33,450 bases of DNA from JBDHRG01 sp039807445 (GTDB lineage Bacteria > Pseudomonadota > Gammaproteobacteria > Competibacterales > Competibacteraceae), in the NCBI GenBank assembly GCA_039807445.1, contig JBDHRG010000017.1:1-33450 (forward strand), given 5' to 3'. The notes below the pieces were generated by a model. The model worked only from the letters and a program-made list of their open reading frames with translations, searched no databases and was not told the origin of the DNA. The position numbers and the translations under genes were made by a program. The stretch's first letter is position 1. Each line of letters opens with the position of its first letter. Below are positions 7,797-14,013 of this stretch, in pieces.

Positions 7797-8594
7797 ATGA
7801 GCACCCTTCCCACCGTTTTCGTTTCGCACGGCTCGCCGATGCTCGCGCTCGATCCGGGGCGCACCGGCGAGGCCTGGACGCGCCTGGCCGCCACGCTGCC
7901 GCGCCCGAAGGCGGTGCTCGCGGTTTCGGCGCACTGGGAGACCGCCGCGCCGGCGGTCAGCGCCGCGCCGCGGCCCGAAACCATCCACGACTTCTACGGC
8001 TTCCCGCGCGCGCTGTTCGCGATCGAATACCCCGCCACCGGCGACCCGGCGCTGGCGCAGCGCGTCGCCGGGCTGCTGATCGATGCCGGCATCGACGCCG
8101 GCATCGATGCCGGCCGCGGGCTCGACCACGGTGCCTGGGTGCCGCTGCGCGCGATGTACCCGGCCGCCGAGGTGCCGGTGGTCCAGCTGGCGATCCAGCC
8201 GGCGCTCGGCCCCGGGCACCACCTGCGCCTGGGCCGGGCGCTGGGGGTGCTGCGCGAAGAGGGCGTGCTGGTGCTGGCCTCGGGCAGCCTGACGCACAAT
8301 CTGCGCGACGTCGCCTTCGGCACGCCCGAGGAGGTCGCCACCCACGACTACGTGCCGGCGTTCCAGACCTGGGTCGCCGACACCCTGGCCGCCGGCGACG
8401 TGGCCGCGCTGCTCGACTATCGGCGTCGCACGCCGGCAGCGGCGCGCGCGCACCCGCGCGACGAACACTGGCTGCCGCTGTACGTCGCCCTCGGCGCCGC
8501 CGGCGCGGGCGCTGCGGCGCAGCGCCTGCACCAGGGCATCACCGAGGGCGCGCTGGCGATGGATGTGTACGCCTTCGGATCGGTGTCCGGCTGA
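7797..8594 (+). CDS. ygiD: Extradiol ring-cleavage dioxygenase, DODA/YgiD type
   Basis: The 265-residue protein matches the class III extradiol dioxygenase family related to 4,5-DOPA dioxygenase. It starts STLPTVFVSHGSPMLAL, giving the first metal His. It then has AVSAHWET, LDHGAWVPLRAMYP, VLVLASGSLTHNLRDV and DEHWLPLYVALGAAG, which together supply the His residues and pocket of the family. The enzyme uses a divalent metal and O2 to cleave catecholic rings; the physiological substrate of bacterial YgiD-type proteins is uncertain. A short in-frame repeat (IDAGIDAGIDAG) precedes LDHGAW and probably lengthens a surface loop. The neighbouring aromatic-amine genes make a catechol substrate plausible, but this is inference. 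It stands alone, with about 200 bp upstream and 286 bp downstream. Confidence 0.88.
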   Translation: MSTLPTVFVSHGSPMLALDPGRTGEAWTRLAATLPRPKAVLAVSAHWETAAPAVSAAPRPETIHDFYGFPRALFAIEYPATGDPALAQRVAGLLIDAGIDAGIDAGRGLDHGAWVPLRAMYPAAEVPVVQLAIQPALGPGHHLRLGRALGVLREEGVLVLASGSLTHNLRDVAFGTPEEVATHDYVPAFQTWVADTLAAGDVAALLDYRRRTPAAARAHPRDEHWLPLYVALGAAGAGAAAQRLHQGITEGALAMDVYAFGSVSG

Positions 8595-8880
8595 CGGGCG
8601 GGATCGGCTTTCAGGCGCAAGCCGGGGTAGCGGGTGACATGGGCATAACGTCCCCGGACCGGCGCGCTCGCGATCCGAATGCAAGCGAAATCAGGGGCTT
8701 GTGCCGTCAAGCCGCCCGATCTGCCCAGGAGCTGCGCCGGGCGGGCCGCAGCGGAAGTTCCGGGACGCGCCGACGCCTTCCAGACTGTCGATCGCAACCG
8801 CCGCCACCGAGGACGGCCGCCGATGCGGCCTCGCCGCGGTTGGCCAATCCGGCCCAGGCGGCAGCCCAAAGGAGACGGTC

Positions 8881-10095
8881 ATGGCAAAAGCAGCGCGCAA
8901 GTCGGTCATCATCACGTTCAAGCCCAAGGACCAGCGCCCCGACAAGGCCAAGGACAAGCTGGAGGTGGTCTCGGCCGCCCTGGCCATCCAGCCGACGTTC
9001 CTCGACGCACGGACGGTGATGCGGGGCGCCACCGCCGGCCTGCCGACCGAAATGATCGGCTACGACTGCAGCCAGTCGGCCGCGCCGATGGTGATGGCTT
9101 CGCTGACCGATGCCGAGATCGATGCCCTGCGCAAGAACGGCAACGTGGCGGCGGTCGAGGAGGATCAGCCCTGCTATGCGCTGGGCGGCGAGCCGCAGCT
9201 CCTGATCGAGGGGCAACCCTCGCCGCTGGCGGAGACCGTGCCGGCGGGCGTCGCCCAGATCAAGGCGCCGGCGGCCTGGGACAGCTCCCGGGGCCTGGCC
9301 ATCAAGGTGGCGGTGCTGGACACCGGCATCGACGGCGCGCACCCCGATCTGGCGCCGAACTACAGGGGCGGGATCAGCTTCGTGCCGACCGAAGGGACGC
9401 CGATGGACTTCCATGGCCACGGTACCCACTGCGCCGGCACCATCGCGGCCAGGATCAACGGCTCGGGCGTCGTCGGGGTGGCGCCCTCGGCTTACCTCTA
9501 TGCCGTCAAGGTGCTCAGCAGCACCGGCAGCGGGCAGTTCAGCTGGATCATCTCCGGCATCGACTGGTGCATCACCCACGGCATCCGCGTCATCAGCATG
9601 AGCCTGGGCGGCTCCTCGGCGCCGTCGGCGCTCGAAACCATGTGCAACACGGCCTGGAGCAAGGGCCTGCTGCTGGTCGCCGCCGCGGGCAACTCGGGGC
9701 CCGGCATGGGCACGGTCGGCTATCCGGCCAAGTACAAGAACGTCATCGCCGTCTCGGCGATCGACAGCAGCAACGCGATCGCCTGGTTCAGCAGCCGCGG
9801 GCCGGAAGTGGATCTCTGTGCGCCGGGCGTCAACGTGCTCTCCACGGCACCGAGCGGCGGCTTCCAGACCATGAGCGGCACCAGCATGGCGTGCCCGCAC
9901 GTCGCCGGCGCAGCGGCGGTGACGTGGGGGGCGCACCGCCTGTCCAACAACGAGACCATCTGGAACCTGCTGGCCTCGACGGCGGACAATCTGGGGAGCC
10001 CGGGCTGGGATCCGGAGTACGGCTATGGCCGGGTGGATGTCGCGCAGGCCGCCACCCAACTGACACCGCCGCCCGTGGTGCCGAAGAAACCGTAG
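8881..10095 (+). CDS. Subtilisin-like serine protease (peptidase S8) without signal peptide
   Basis: The start at 8881 is preceded by AAAGGAGA at good spacing. The 404-residue protein has an N-terminal I9-like prodomain (about residues 6-100, opening RKSVIITFKPKD and closing GNVAAVEED) and an S8 catalytic domain. The triad is Asp147 (VAVLDTGIDG), His180 (HGHGTHCAGT) and Ser335 (SGTSMACPH), with oxyanion Asn271 (AAGNSGP). No signal peptide or membrane segment is seen in this frame or in its upstream extension. It is therefore either cytoplasmic or exported by an unrecognised route. The C-terminus is a short Pro-rich tail (TPPPVVPKKP). It precedes a DUF6065-like gene by 68 bp, with a lipoprotein resembling a lone I9 domain beyond. 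The 286 bp upstream show no gene or clear promoter. Confidence 0.93.
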   Translation: MAKAARKSVIITFKPKDQRPDKAKDKLEVVSAALAIQPTFLDARTVMRGATAGLPTEMIGYDCSQSAAPMVMASLTDAEIDALRKNGNVAAVEEDQPCYALGGEPQLLIEGQPSPLAETVPAGVAQIKAPAAWDSSRGLAIKVAVLDTGIDGAHPDLAPNYRGGISFVPTEGTPMDFHGHGTHCAGTIAARINGSGVVGVAPSAYLYAVKVLSSTGSGQFSWIISGIDWCITHGIRVISMSLGGSSAPSALETMCNTAWSKGLLLVAAAGNSGPGMGTVGYPAKYKNVIAVSAIDSSNAIAWFSSRGPEVDLCAPGVNVLSTAPSGGFQTMSGTSMACPHVAGAAAVTWGAHRLSNNETIWNLLASTADNLGSPGWDPEYGYGRVDVAQAATQLTPPPVVPKKP

Positions 10096-10163
10096 CGCAG
10101 CGCGTCGCGAGGGGGCCCCAGGACCCGGCCGGAACAGGACTGCTTGCCGCCAACGGAGCCGAC

Positions 10164-10985
10164 ATGCCGGAGATCCAGGTTTTCCCCCTCGTCGCCAATG
10201 TCGCGCTGCCCGAGCCCGCGCCCGCGAAGACGCGGGCCCGCGTCCCGCCGGGCTACGGCGTGCAGGAACAGTGCCTGCCGTTCACGGCGGCGACGGCGCT
10301 GGGGTTTCTGGTGAAGTCGCCGATCGACTTCGGCCTGTGCCTGCCCGCCGAGGTTCCGGCCGATGGCCGCGCCTTCCGCTCACCGCTCGATCGGCCGGGC
10401 ATCGGCCAGGGTTTCGACGATGCGCGCGTGTTCTACGTCAAGGACAATCCGCACTGCCACTTCGTCGGCAACGCCTTCGCGCTGGAAGAGCTTCCGACCG
10501 TTACGCCCCCGGGCGGGCGCGCGTCGACGGTGCTCGAGCCGGGTATCAGCTTCTTCGATCGCGCCGATCAGGGCGAGCTGTTCAAGCTGCATCTGCCCTA
10601 TGTCTGGCGGACGCCCGAGGCGGTGGATGCGCTGTTCCTGCCGCCGATCAACCGCTGCGCGCCGGGGTTCGAGGTCCTGGCGGGACTGGTGGAAACCGAC
10701 TGGTACGCCAGCCCGGTCAATCTGGTGCTGCGCAAGCCGCCCGCCGGCCATTCGGTCCACGTCGCGGCTGGCACTGTCGTCGCCCAGGTGATCTTCGTGG
10801 CTCGCGCCCAGCGGCGCCCGGTACTGAAGGTCGTGCCCGCCCATGCGCGCATCGCCCGCGAGCTGCGGGGCGCCCTGGTGCAGTGGTACCGGCAGCGTGC
10901 GGCCGATCGCAGCACGTACCGCAGGCTCGCCCGCAGCCATCAGGGTCGGGGCGCGGACGAGGAGGGCGCGACCGACGACGGCTAG
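10164..10985 (+). CDS. DUF6065-like protein of unknown function
   Basis: The 273-residue protein has no signal peptide or membrane segment. Its layout resembles DUF6065-type proteins as I recall them: an N-terminal PLVANVALPEPAPAKTRARVPPGYGVQEQCLPF, a central HCHFVGNAF, then LPYVWRTPEAVDALFLPPINR, then FEVLAGLVETDWYASPVNLVLRKP and a beta-rich end with AGTVVAQVIFVAR. The last 30 residues are charged and probably disordered. The biochemical role of this family is not known to me. It follows the subtilase in the same direction with a 68-bp gap, so co-transcription is likely, and it ends 14 bp from the convergent I9-like lipoprotein gene. Family assignment is moderate; function is not assigned. 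Confidence 0.65.
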   Translation: MPEIQVFPLVANVALPEPAPAKTRARVPPGYGVQEQCLPFTAATALGFLVKSPIDFGLCLPAEVPADGRAFRSPLDRPGIGQGFDDARVFYVKDNPHCHFVGNAFALEELPTVTPPGGRASTVLEPGISFFDRADQGELFKLHLPYVWRTPEAVDALFLPPINRCAPGFEVLAGLVETDWYASPVNLVLRKPPAGHSVHVAAGTVVAQVIFVARAQRRPVLKVVPAHARIARELRGALVQWYRQRAADRSTYRRLARSHQGRGADEEGATDDG

Positions 10986-10999
10986 CCGCGGCGGCGGTT

Positions 11000-11377
11000 T
11001 CAGAGCGCCGAAGCCGGGCTGTCGTACTCGATGCGCTCCACCCGCTGCCAGCGGGCGATCTCCTCGATTTCGGCGACGCCCAGTTCGCCGGCATAGATCG
11101 GCAGATGCTGCGAGATCTGCTGCAAGCCCTTCGCTTCGACCGCGCCGGCGTCGGCGCCTTCGGCGAGGGTGACGATGACGGGGATGCGCTGCCCGGGTCC
11201 CGCGCGTCGGGCGGTTTCGAGTCGTCGCAGCAGTGCGTCGTCGATCTTTCCGGACACGGGGTTCTCGCTCATCGGGGCCTCTCCGAGGTCGGTGTGCCGA
11301 GGGCCGGATGCGGGTCCCGCAGCCGACGAACAGGACGCGATCAGCCCCCCGAACAGCAGCAGGCAGAAGGTTTTCAT
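11000..11377 (-). CDS. Lipoprotein with a stand-alone I9-like (subtilase prodomain) domain
   Basis: The 125-residue protein has a lipoprotein signal (MKTFCLLLFGGLIASCSS, lipobox LIASC with Cys16), so it should be membrane-anchored outside the cytoplasm. After a linker, residues about 68-125 read RIPVIVTLAEGADAGAVEAKG, then AEIEEIARWQRVERIEYD. This is the beta-alpha-beta pattern of peptidase inhibitor I9 and subtilase prodomains, which typically end in V-x-x-I-E-x-D. Such domains bind subtilases as chaperones or tight inhibitors. The adjacent convergent gene set encodes a subtilase with its own I9-like prodomain. The opposing topology (cytoplasmic-looking protease, extracytoplasmic inhibitor) is odd. 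The domain is too short and divergent for certainty. Confidence 0.65.
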   Translation of the reverse strand: MKTFCLLLFGGLIASCSSAAGPASGPRHTDLGEAPMSENPVSGKIDDALLRRLETARRAGPGQRIPVIVTLAEGADAGAVEAKGLQQISQHLPIYAGELGVAEIEEIARWQRVERIEYDSPASAL

Positions 11378-11520
11378 GGCGCATCGGGCTCGTCAGGCGT
11401 GGCGCGGGTGAGCCGCAGGCCCATCAGTATAGGCATGGGTGGACCGGGCCGACGGCGCGGATTCGGGACAAGCGAGCCTCGCGCGGCGGGCTGCATCATA
11501 CGGGTTCCAGAAAGTTCCCA

Positions 11521-11646
11521 CGGTGGAGCGAGGGGGATGTTGCGGAGCGGATTACGCGCGCCGCGTGCGCAGGGAAAGCGCGGAGCGGCGCCGTACCTCG
11601 GAGGTACGCCGAGAATGAGCGCAGCGACATCCCCCTCGCTCCACCG
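11521..11646. repeat. Long imperfect palindrome with perfect 20-bp outer arms
   Basis: Bases 11521-11540 are the exact reverse complement of 11627-11646 (arms with GTGGAGCGAGGGGGATGT). Between them is a smaller hairpin, CGTACC-TCGGA-GGTACG, at 11592-11608. The structure sits 28 bp from the 3' end of the integrase gene, in a 297-bp gap with no supported gene. It could be a terminator, a dispersed repeat, or a structural end of a mobile unit. No attC-type core (GTTRRRY/RYYYAAC) pair was found at its ends. Confidence 0.8.
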
Positions 11647-11674
11647 CAATGCGCGCAAAACTCTTGGATCCGCA

Positions 11675-12652
11675 TCAGTTCAGCAGGTCCAGCGGGCTGA
11701 CCGCCCCGCCCGGCTTCGGCCGTATGGCCCGCAGGTAGGTGCGGGTCGTCTTCAGGTGCTTGTGGCCGAGCAGCCGCTGCAGCGTGCGCAGCTCGCAACC
11801 GTTCTCGAGCAGGTGCACGGCGAAGCTGTGCCGCAGCGCCGTGCAGCACACGGGCTTGCCGATCCGCGCCCGCTGCGCCGCGCGCTGCACGGCGAGCTGC
11901 ACCCGGCTCGCTGCCAGGTGACGCCGGCAGACCGTGCCGCTCGCCGGGTCCCAGGCACGCCGCACCGCCGGGAACAGGTACTGGAAGTTCCAGTCATCGA
12001 CGCTGATGACGTTCCCGCCGTCGGCGGCGCACGTTACCCGACCGTACCCCGCCGCCAGATCGGCCGTGTGCAAGCGGCGTACCTCGCCGAGATGCACCTG
12101 CAGTGGCTCGATCACCACCCCCGGCAGTGGCGCGGCGCGCGGCTCGGTGTGCGGATCGCCGCGCACGTGGATCAGCCGCCGTGCGAGGTCGAGGTCGTGC
12201 ACCCGCGCCTGGATGCACTCCATCAGCCACAGCCCCGAGCCGTAGATCAACGTCGCGATCAGCCGGCACACGCCCTCCAACTGCGCCAGCACGGCCAGCA
12301 CTTCCGCCTGGCTCAGCACCACCGGTTCCGGGGCTTTGCGCGCCCGCGGCCGTGCCTCGCGCAGCCACCCGACTTCGCGCCCGAACACGTCCCCGTACAG
12401 GAACAGCAGCGCCTGCCGCGCCTGGTTCCAGCCGGCGCTGCAGCCGCGCGCCGCGATCGCCTGCATGAAGCCGGCGATCTCCTCCGACCCCAGTTCGGCC
12501 GGGTGGCGCTTGTGGTGGAACAGGATCAGCCGGTGCACCCAGCCCGCATAGGCGTCGACGGTGTTCGGCAGGTACCCCCGCTGTCGCAGCGCCTGGCGCA
12601 AGGCGGCGAGCAGCAGGAGGATTTGAGTCTGCGCGAGGGGGGGCATGGGCAT
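11675..12652 (-). CDS. Degenerate integron-integrase-family tyrosine recombinase
   Basis: The 325-residue protein has an N-terminal core-binding (SAM-like) domain (about 10-95) and a tyrosine recombinase domain. It also has the insertion typical of integron integrases between boxes I and II (about 195-255: LHTADLAAGYG, then WNFQYLFPAV, DPASGTVCRRHLAA). The tail GGAVSPLDLLN matches the IntI C-terminus. Box II Arg274 (LRHSF), His297 (LLGHKHLKTT) and nucleophile Tyr306 remain. The box I Arg is replaced by Trp142 (YGSGLWLMEC). The first His of HTLRH is Thr271. No Lys is found in the beta-hairpin expected near 165-175 (VRGDPHTEPRAAPLP). Normal strand exchange is therefore doubtful. It faces away from the duplicated glutamate dehydrogenase end, as intI genes face away from cassettes. 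Confidence 0.87.
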   Translation of the reverse strand: MPMPPLAQTQILLLLAALRQALRQRGYLPNTVDAYAGWVHRLILFHHKRHPAELGSEEIAGFMQAIAARGCSAGWNQARQALLFLYGDVFGREVGWLREARPRARKAPEPVVLSQAEVLAVLAQLEGVCRLIATLIYGSGLWLMECIQARVHDLDLARRLIHVRGDPHTEPRAAPLPGVVIEPLQVHLGEVRRLHTADLAAGYGRVTCAADGGNVISVDDWNFQYLFPAVRRAWDPASGTVCRRHLAASRVQLAVQRAAQRARIGKPVCCTALRHSFAVHLLENGCELRTLQRLLGHKHLKTTRTYLRAIRPKPGGAVSPLDLLN

Positions 12653-12775
12653 ATCGTCCCTGATGACTGGGGCGCTCCGGAAAGCAAATCTAGAGCAGAT
12701 CCCGCCCCTCGGTTAACGGGTGCCGAGCGTGCGCCGGGCCCGACCGCGCTGCATGCCGATGAAGCCGATCAAAAC
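12653..12775. other. Non-coding leader between the integrase and the duplicated gdh end
   Basis: These 123 bp lie upstream of the integrase start, where an integron attI site would be. The only structure I see is CTCGG-TTAACGGGTG-CCGAG near 12709-12728. It contains GTTAACG, which differs from the GTTRRRY core at two positions. I do not call an attachment site. Confidence 0.4.
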
Positions 12776-12799
12776 GAAACCGGCCTTGCGGCCGGTTTC
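12771..12799 (-). terminator. Rho-independent terminator, duplicated copy
   Basis: The hairpin GAAACCGGCC-TTGC-GGCCGGTTTC is followed on the minus strand by GTTTTG. It would stop transcripts from the two hypothetical genes (13908 to 13045) before they enter the integrase gene. It is a copy of the glutamate dehydrogenase terminator, with a weaker T-run. Confidence 0.75.
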
Positions 12800-12941
12800 T
12801 CTGCTTCAGGCCAAGCGCGTGTCGATCACGACACCGCGCCGATCTCGCCGACCGCGATCATCAGCATCGCCAAGTCGGCGCGCGGCGCGGCGCGCAGGTC
12901 GGCGATCACGCTCTTGAGGCGCCCGACGCCTTCGTGCGCCA
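12776..12941 (-). pseudogene. Displaced copy of the glutamate dehydrogenase 3' end (direct repeat, copy A)
   Basis: These 166 bp match 15441-15606 with only two mismatches that I can see (T/C near 12858 and A/G near 12872). The copy holds the terminator hairpin and the last ~38 codons of the NAD-glutamate dehydrogenase gene, including LAHEGVGRLKSVIADLRAAP and the terminal VGEIGAVS. The intact gene continues only from copy B, so copy A is an orphan fragment. Upstream bases (12942-13044) do not match the gene. The two copies flank the hypothetical gene pair and the IS, as expected for an insertion that duplicated or brought its own gene end. Confidence 0.9.
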
Positions 12942-13044
12942 AGCCGTCGACCCACAAAGAGGCGGGTAGGTAGCATGCTTGCCCACGGTTGTCGGCCCGG
13001 ACGGCTTGGGATGGCTGAAGCGCAGGACGCTCTTCCCACGCCAC

Positions 13045-13476
13045 CTACAGACCTTGCGCGGCGTGGCGATGGGCCGTCAGGAAGATGTCCTTGTCGATGA
13101 AGCCGCCGAGACTCTCGCGGGTGGTACCGAAGAGCCGCTGAAAATCCTCTGCGCCGAGAATCCTTTCGCAGTCGGCGAACGTGGCGTCGAGGAGCGAGTT
13201 GAACGCATCCACGTAGCTTTCCGGGTCGAGTTCCCCTCTCTCGTAGCGGCTGCAGAGGACGTTCTGCTGTTGGTGCAGCACGATCTGCAGGTCCTCGACC
13301 TGATGGAGTCTTGCTTTGTCGTAGTCCTCACCGAGGAAGACATCGGCCATGGCTTCGAATTCTTCATGCCGGATATCGCGGGACTCTGCACCCGAGGCGG
13401 AGGGCTCAGCCCCAGGACTACCGCTCCCGTGAATGGCGGCGATGCAGAGGTCGAACTTCTGTCCGAGATCATTCAT
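13045..13476 (-). CDS. Hypothetical helical protein, second gene of an inserted pair
   Basis: The 143-residue protein has no signal peptide or membrane segment. It is acidic and predicted helical, with HQVEDLQIVLHQQQNVLCSRYERGELDPESYVDAFNSLLD and a C-terminal block FQRLFGTTRESLGGFIDKDIF. I do not recognise the family with confidence. The start ATG at 13476 has GAGGG upstream. It lies 15 bp after the first gene of the pair in the same direction, so the two are probably co-transcribed. Base composition is less GC-biased than the neighbouring genes and the codons are more mixed, suggesting recent acquisition. Both genes lie between the two copies of the glutamate dehydrogenase 3' end. Confidence 0.65.
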   Translation of the reverse strand: MNDLGQKFDLCIAAIHGSGSPGAEPSASGAESRDIRHEEFEAMADVFLGEDYDKARLHQVEDLQIVLHQQQNVLCSRYERGELDPESYVDAFNSLLDATFADCERILGAEDFQRLFGTTRESLGGFIDKDIFLTAHRHAAQGL

Positions 13477-13491
13477 CTGAAGAACCCTCGC

Positions 13492-13908
13492 TCAGTGCCG
13501 ATGGCTGGTTCGGCACGTGGTCAATTCGGGCCACGGATAATTTGTCGGGCAGTACAGCTTGCCGGTTCCCCGCTCCTTTCCATAGTCGCCCCAAGCGAAG
13601 AAGCTTCCTCTATAGCCACGGGCTTGTGAAACCACCGCGCCGCCAGCCGTGAGCAGGATGCGGTTGGCCATTTGATGGCACACGCCCGTTATCCCATAGA
13701 TCAGACCCGCCGTCGACTTGGGCTGAGACAGGCACCGAGCCTCGCCCAGATTGGCCGTGCCAGAGCAGAGGAGGGTGCCACCTACCCATCGTGCCCAAGC
13801 GGGGCAAGGCCATATGTCTCCGACATCACTGAGTACATACGTATGATCAGCGGGAAGAAGGGGAATTGATAGCGCGTAGCCGCTCAGTTTTCCCATAGCC
13901 GTTCCCAT
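13492..13908 (-). CDS. Conserved-looking hypothetical protein with a GVCHQxANR motif
   Basis: Start ATG 13908 is preferred because GGGAGG lies about six bases upstream; GTG at 13914 and ATG at 13896 are in-frame alternatives. The ~138-residue protein has no signal peptide. Notable stretches are YALSIPLLPADHTYVLS, LLCSGTANLGEARCLSQP and GLIYGITGVCHQMANRILL, then ARGYRGSFFAWGDYG. The Cys-His pair in GVCHQxANR and the other cysteines suggest a small globular enzyme or a metal- or thiol-dependent protein, but no function can be assigned. It is the first gene of a two-gene unit, with a 19-bp palindrome just upstream. The unit has atypical composition and lies between duplicated gdh ends, so horizontal origin is likely. 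Confidence 0.65.
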   Translation of the reverse strand: MGTAMGKLSGYALSIPLLPADHTYVLSDVGDIWPCPAWARWVGGTLLCSGTANLGEARCLSQPKSTAGLIYGITGVCHQMANRILLTAGGAVVSQARGYRGSFFAWGDYGKERGTGKLYCPTNYPWPELTTCRTSHRH

Positions 13909-13922
13909 AGCCACCCTCCCGT

Positions 13923-13941
13923 GGAGCCTGACTCAGGCTCC
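13923..13941. promoter_or_regulatory. 19-bp palindrome upstream of the hypothetical pair
   Basis: GGAGCCTGA-C-TCAGGCTCC is a perfect 9+1+9 inverted repeat starting 15 bp before the chosen start of the first gene. It could be an operator or a 5' mRNA hairpin overlapping the leader. No regulator gene lies beside it. Confidence 0.6.
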
Positions 13942-14003
13942 GAGCATAGAGGCCGACCCGGGAGGCGCAAGAGGACGGCTGCAGGGGCCGACTCGGGCAC
14001 ATA

Positions 14004-14013
14004 GGAGAAGGGC
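14004..14013. repeat. Target-site duplication, left copy
   Basis: GGAGAAGGGC directly abuts the left IS end. It matches GGAGAGGGGC at the right end in nine of ten positions. A 10-bp duplication fits the 8-10 bp range of the ISAs1 family. Confidence 0.75.

Noticed and set aside
11374..11658. Small minus-strand frame running through the long palindrome
   Set aside because: Its translation simply follows the inverted-repeat DNA, has no start support and overlaps the lipoprotein promoter region.
12709..12728. attI/attC-like recombination site near the integrase start
   Set aside because: GTTAACG departs from GTTRRRY at two positions, and no paired RYYYAAC site with proper spacing was found.
12806..13044. 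Small minus-strand gene covering the displaced gdh end
   Set aside because: Its C-terminal half is the duplicated gdh tail and the upstream part has no ribosome binding site or domain, so it is treated as a fragment.
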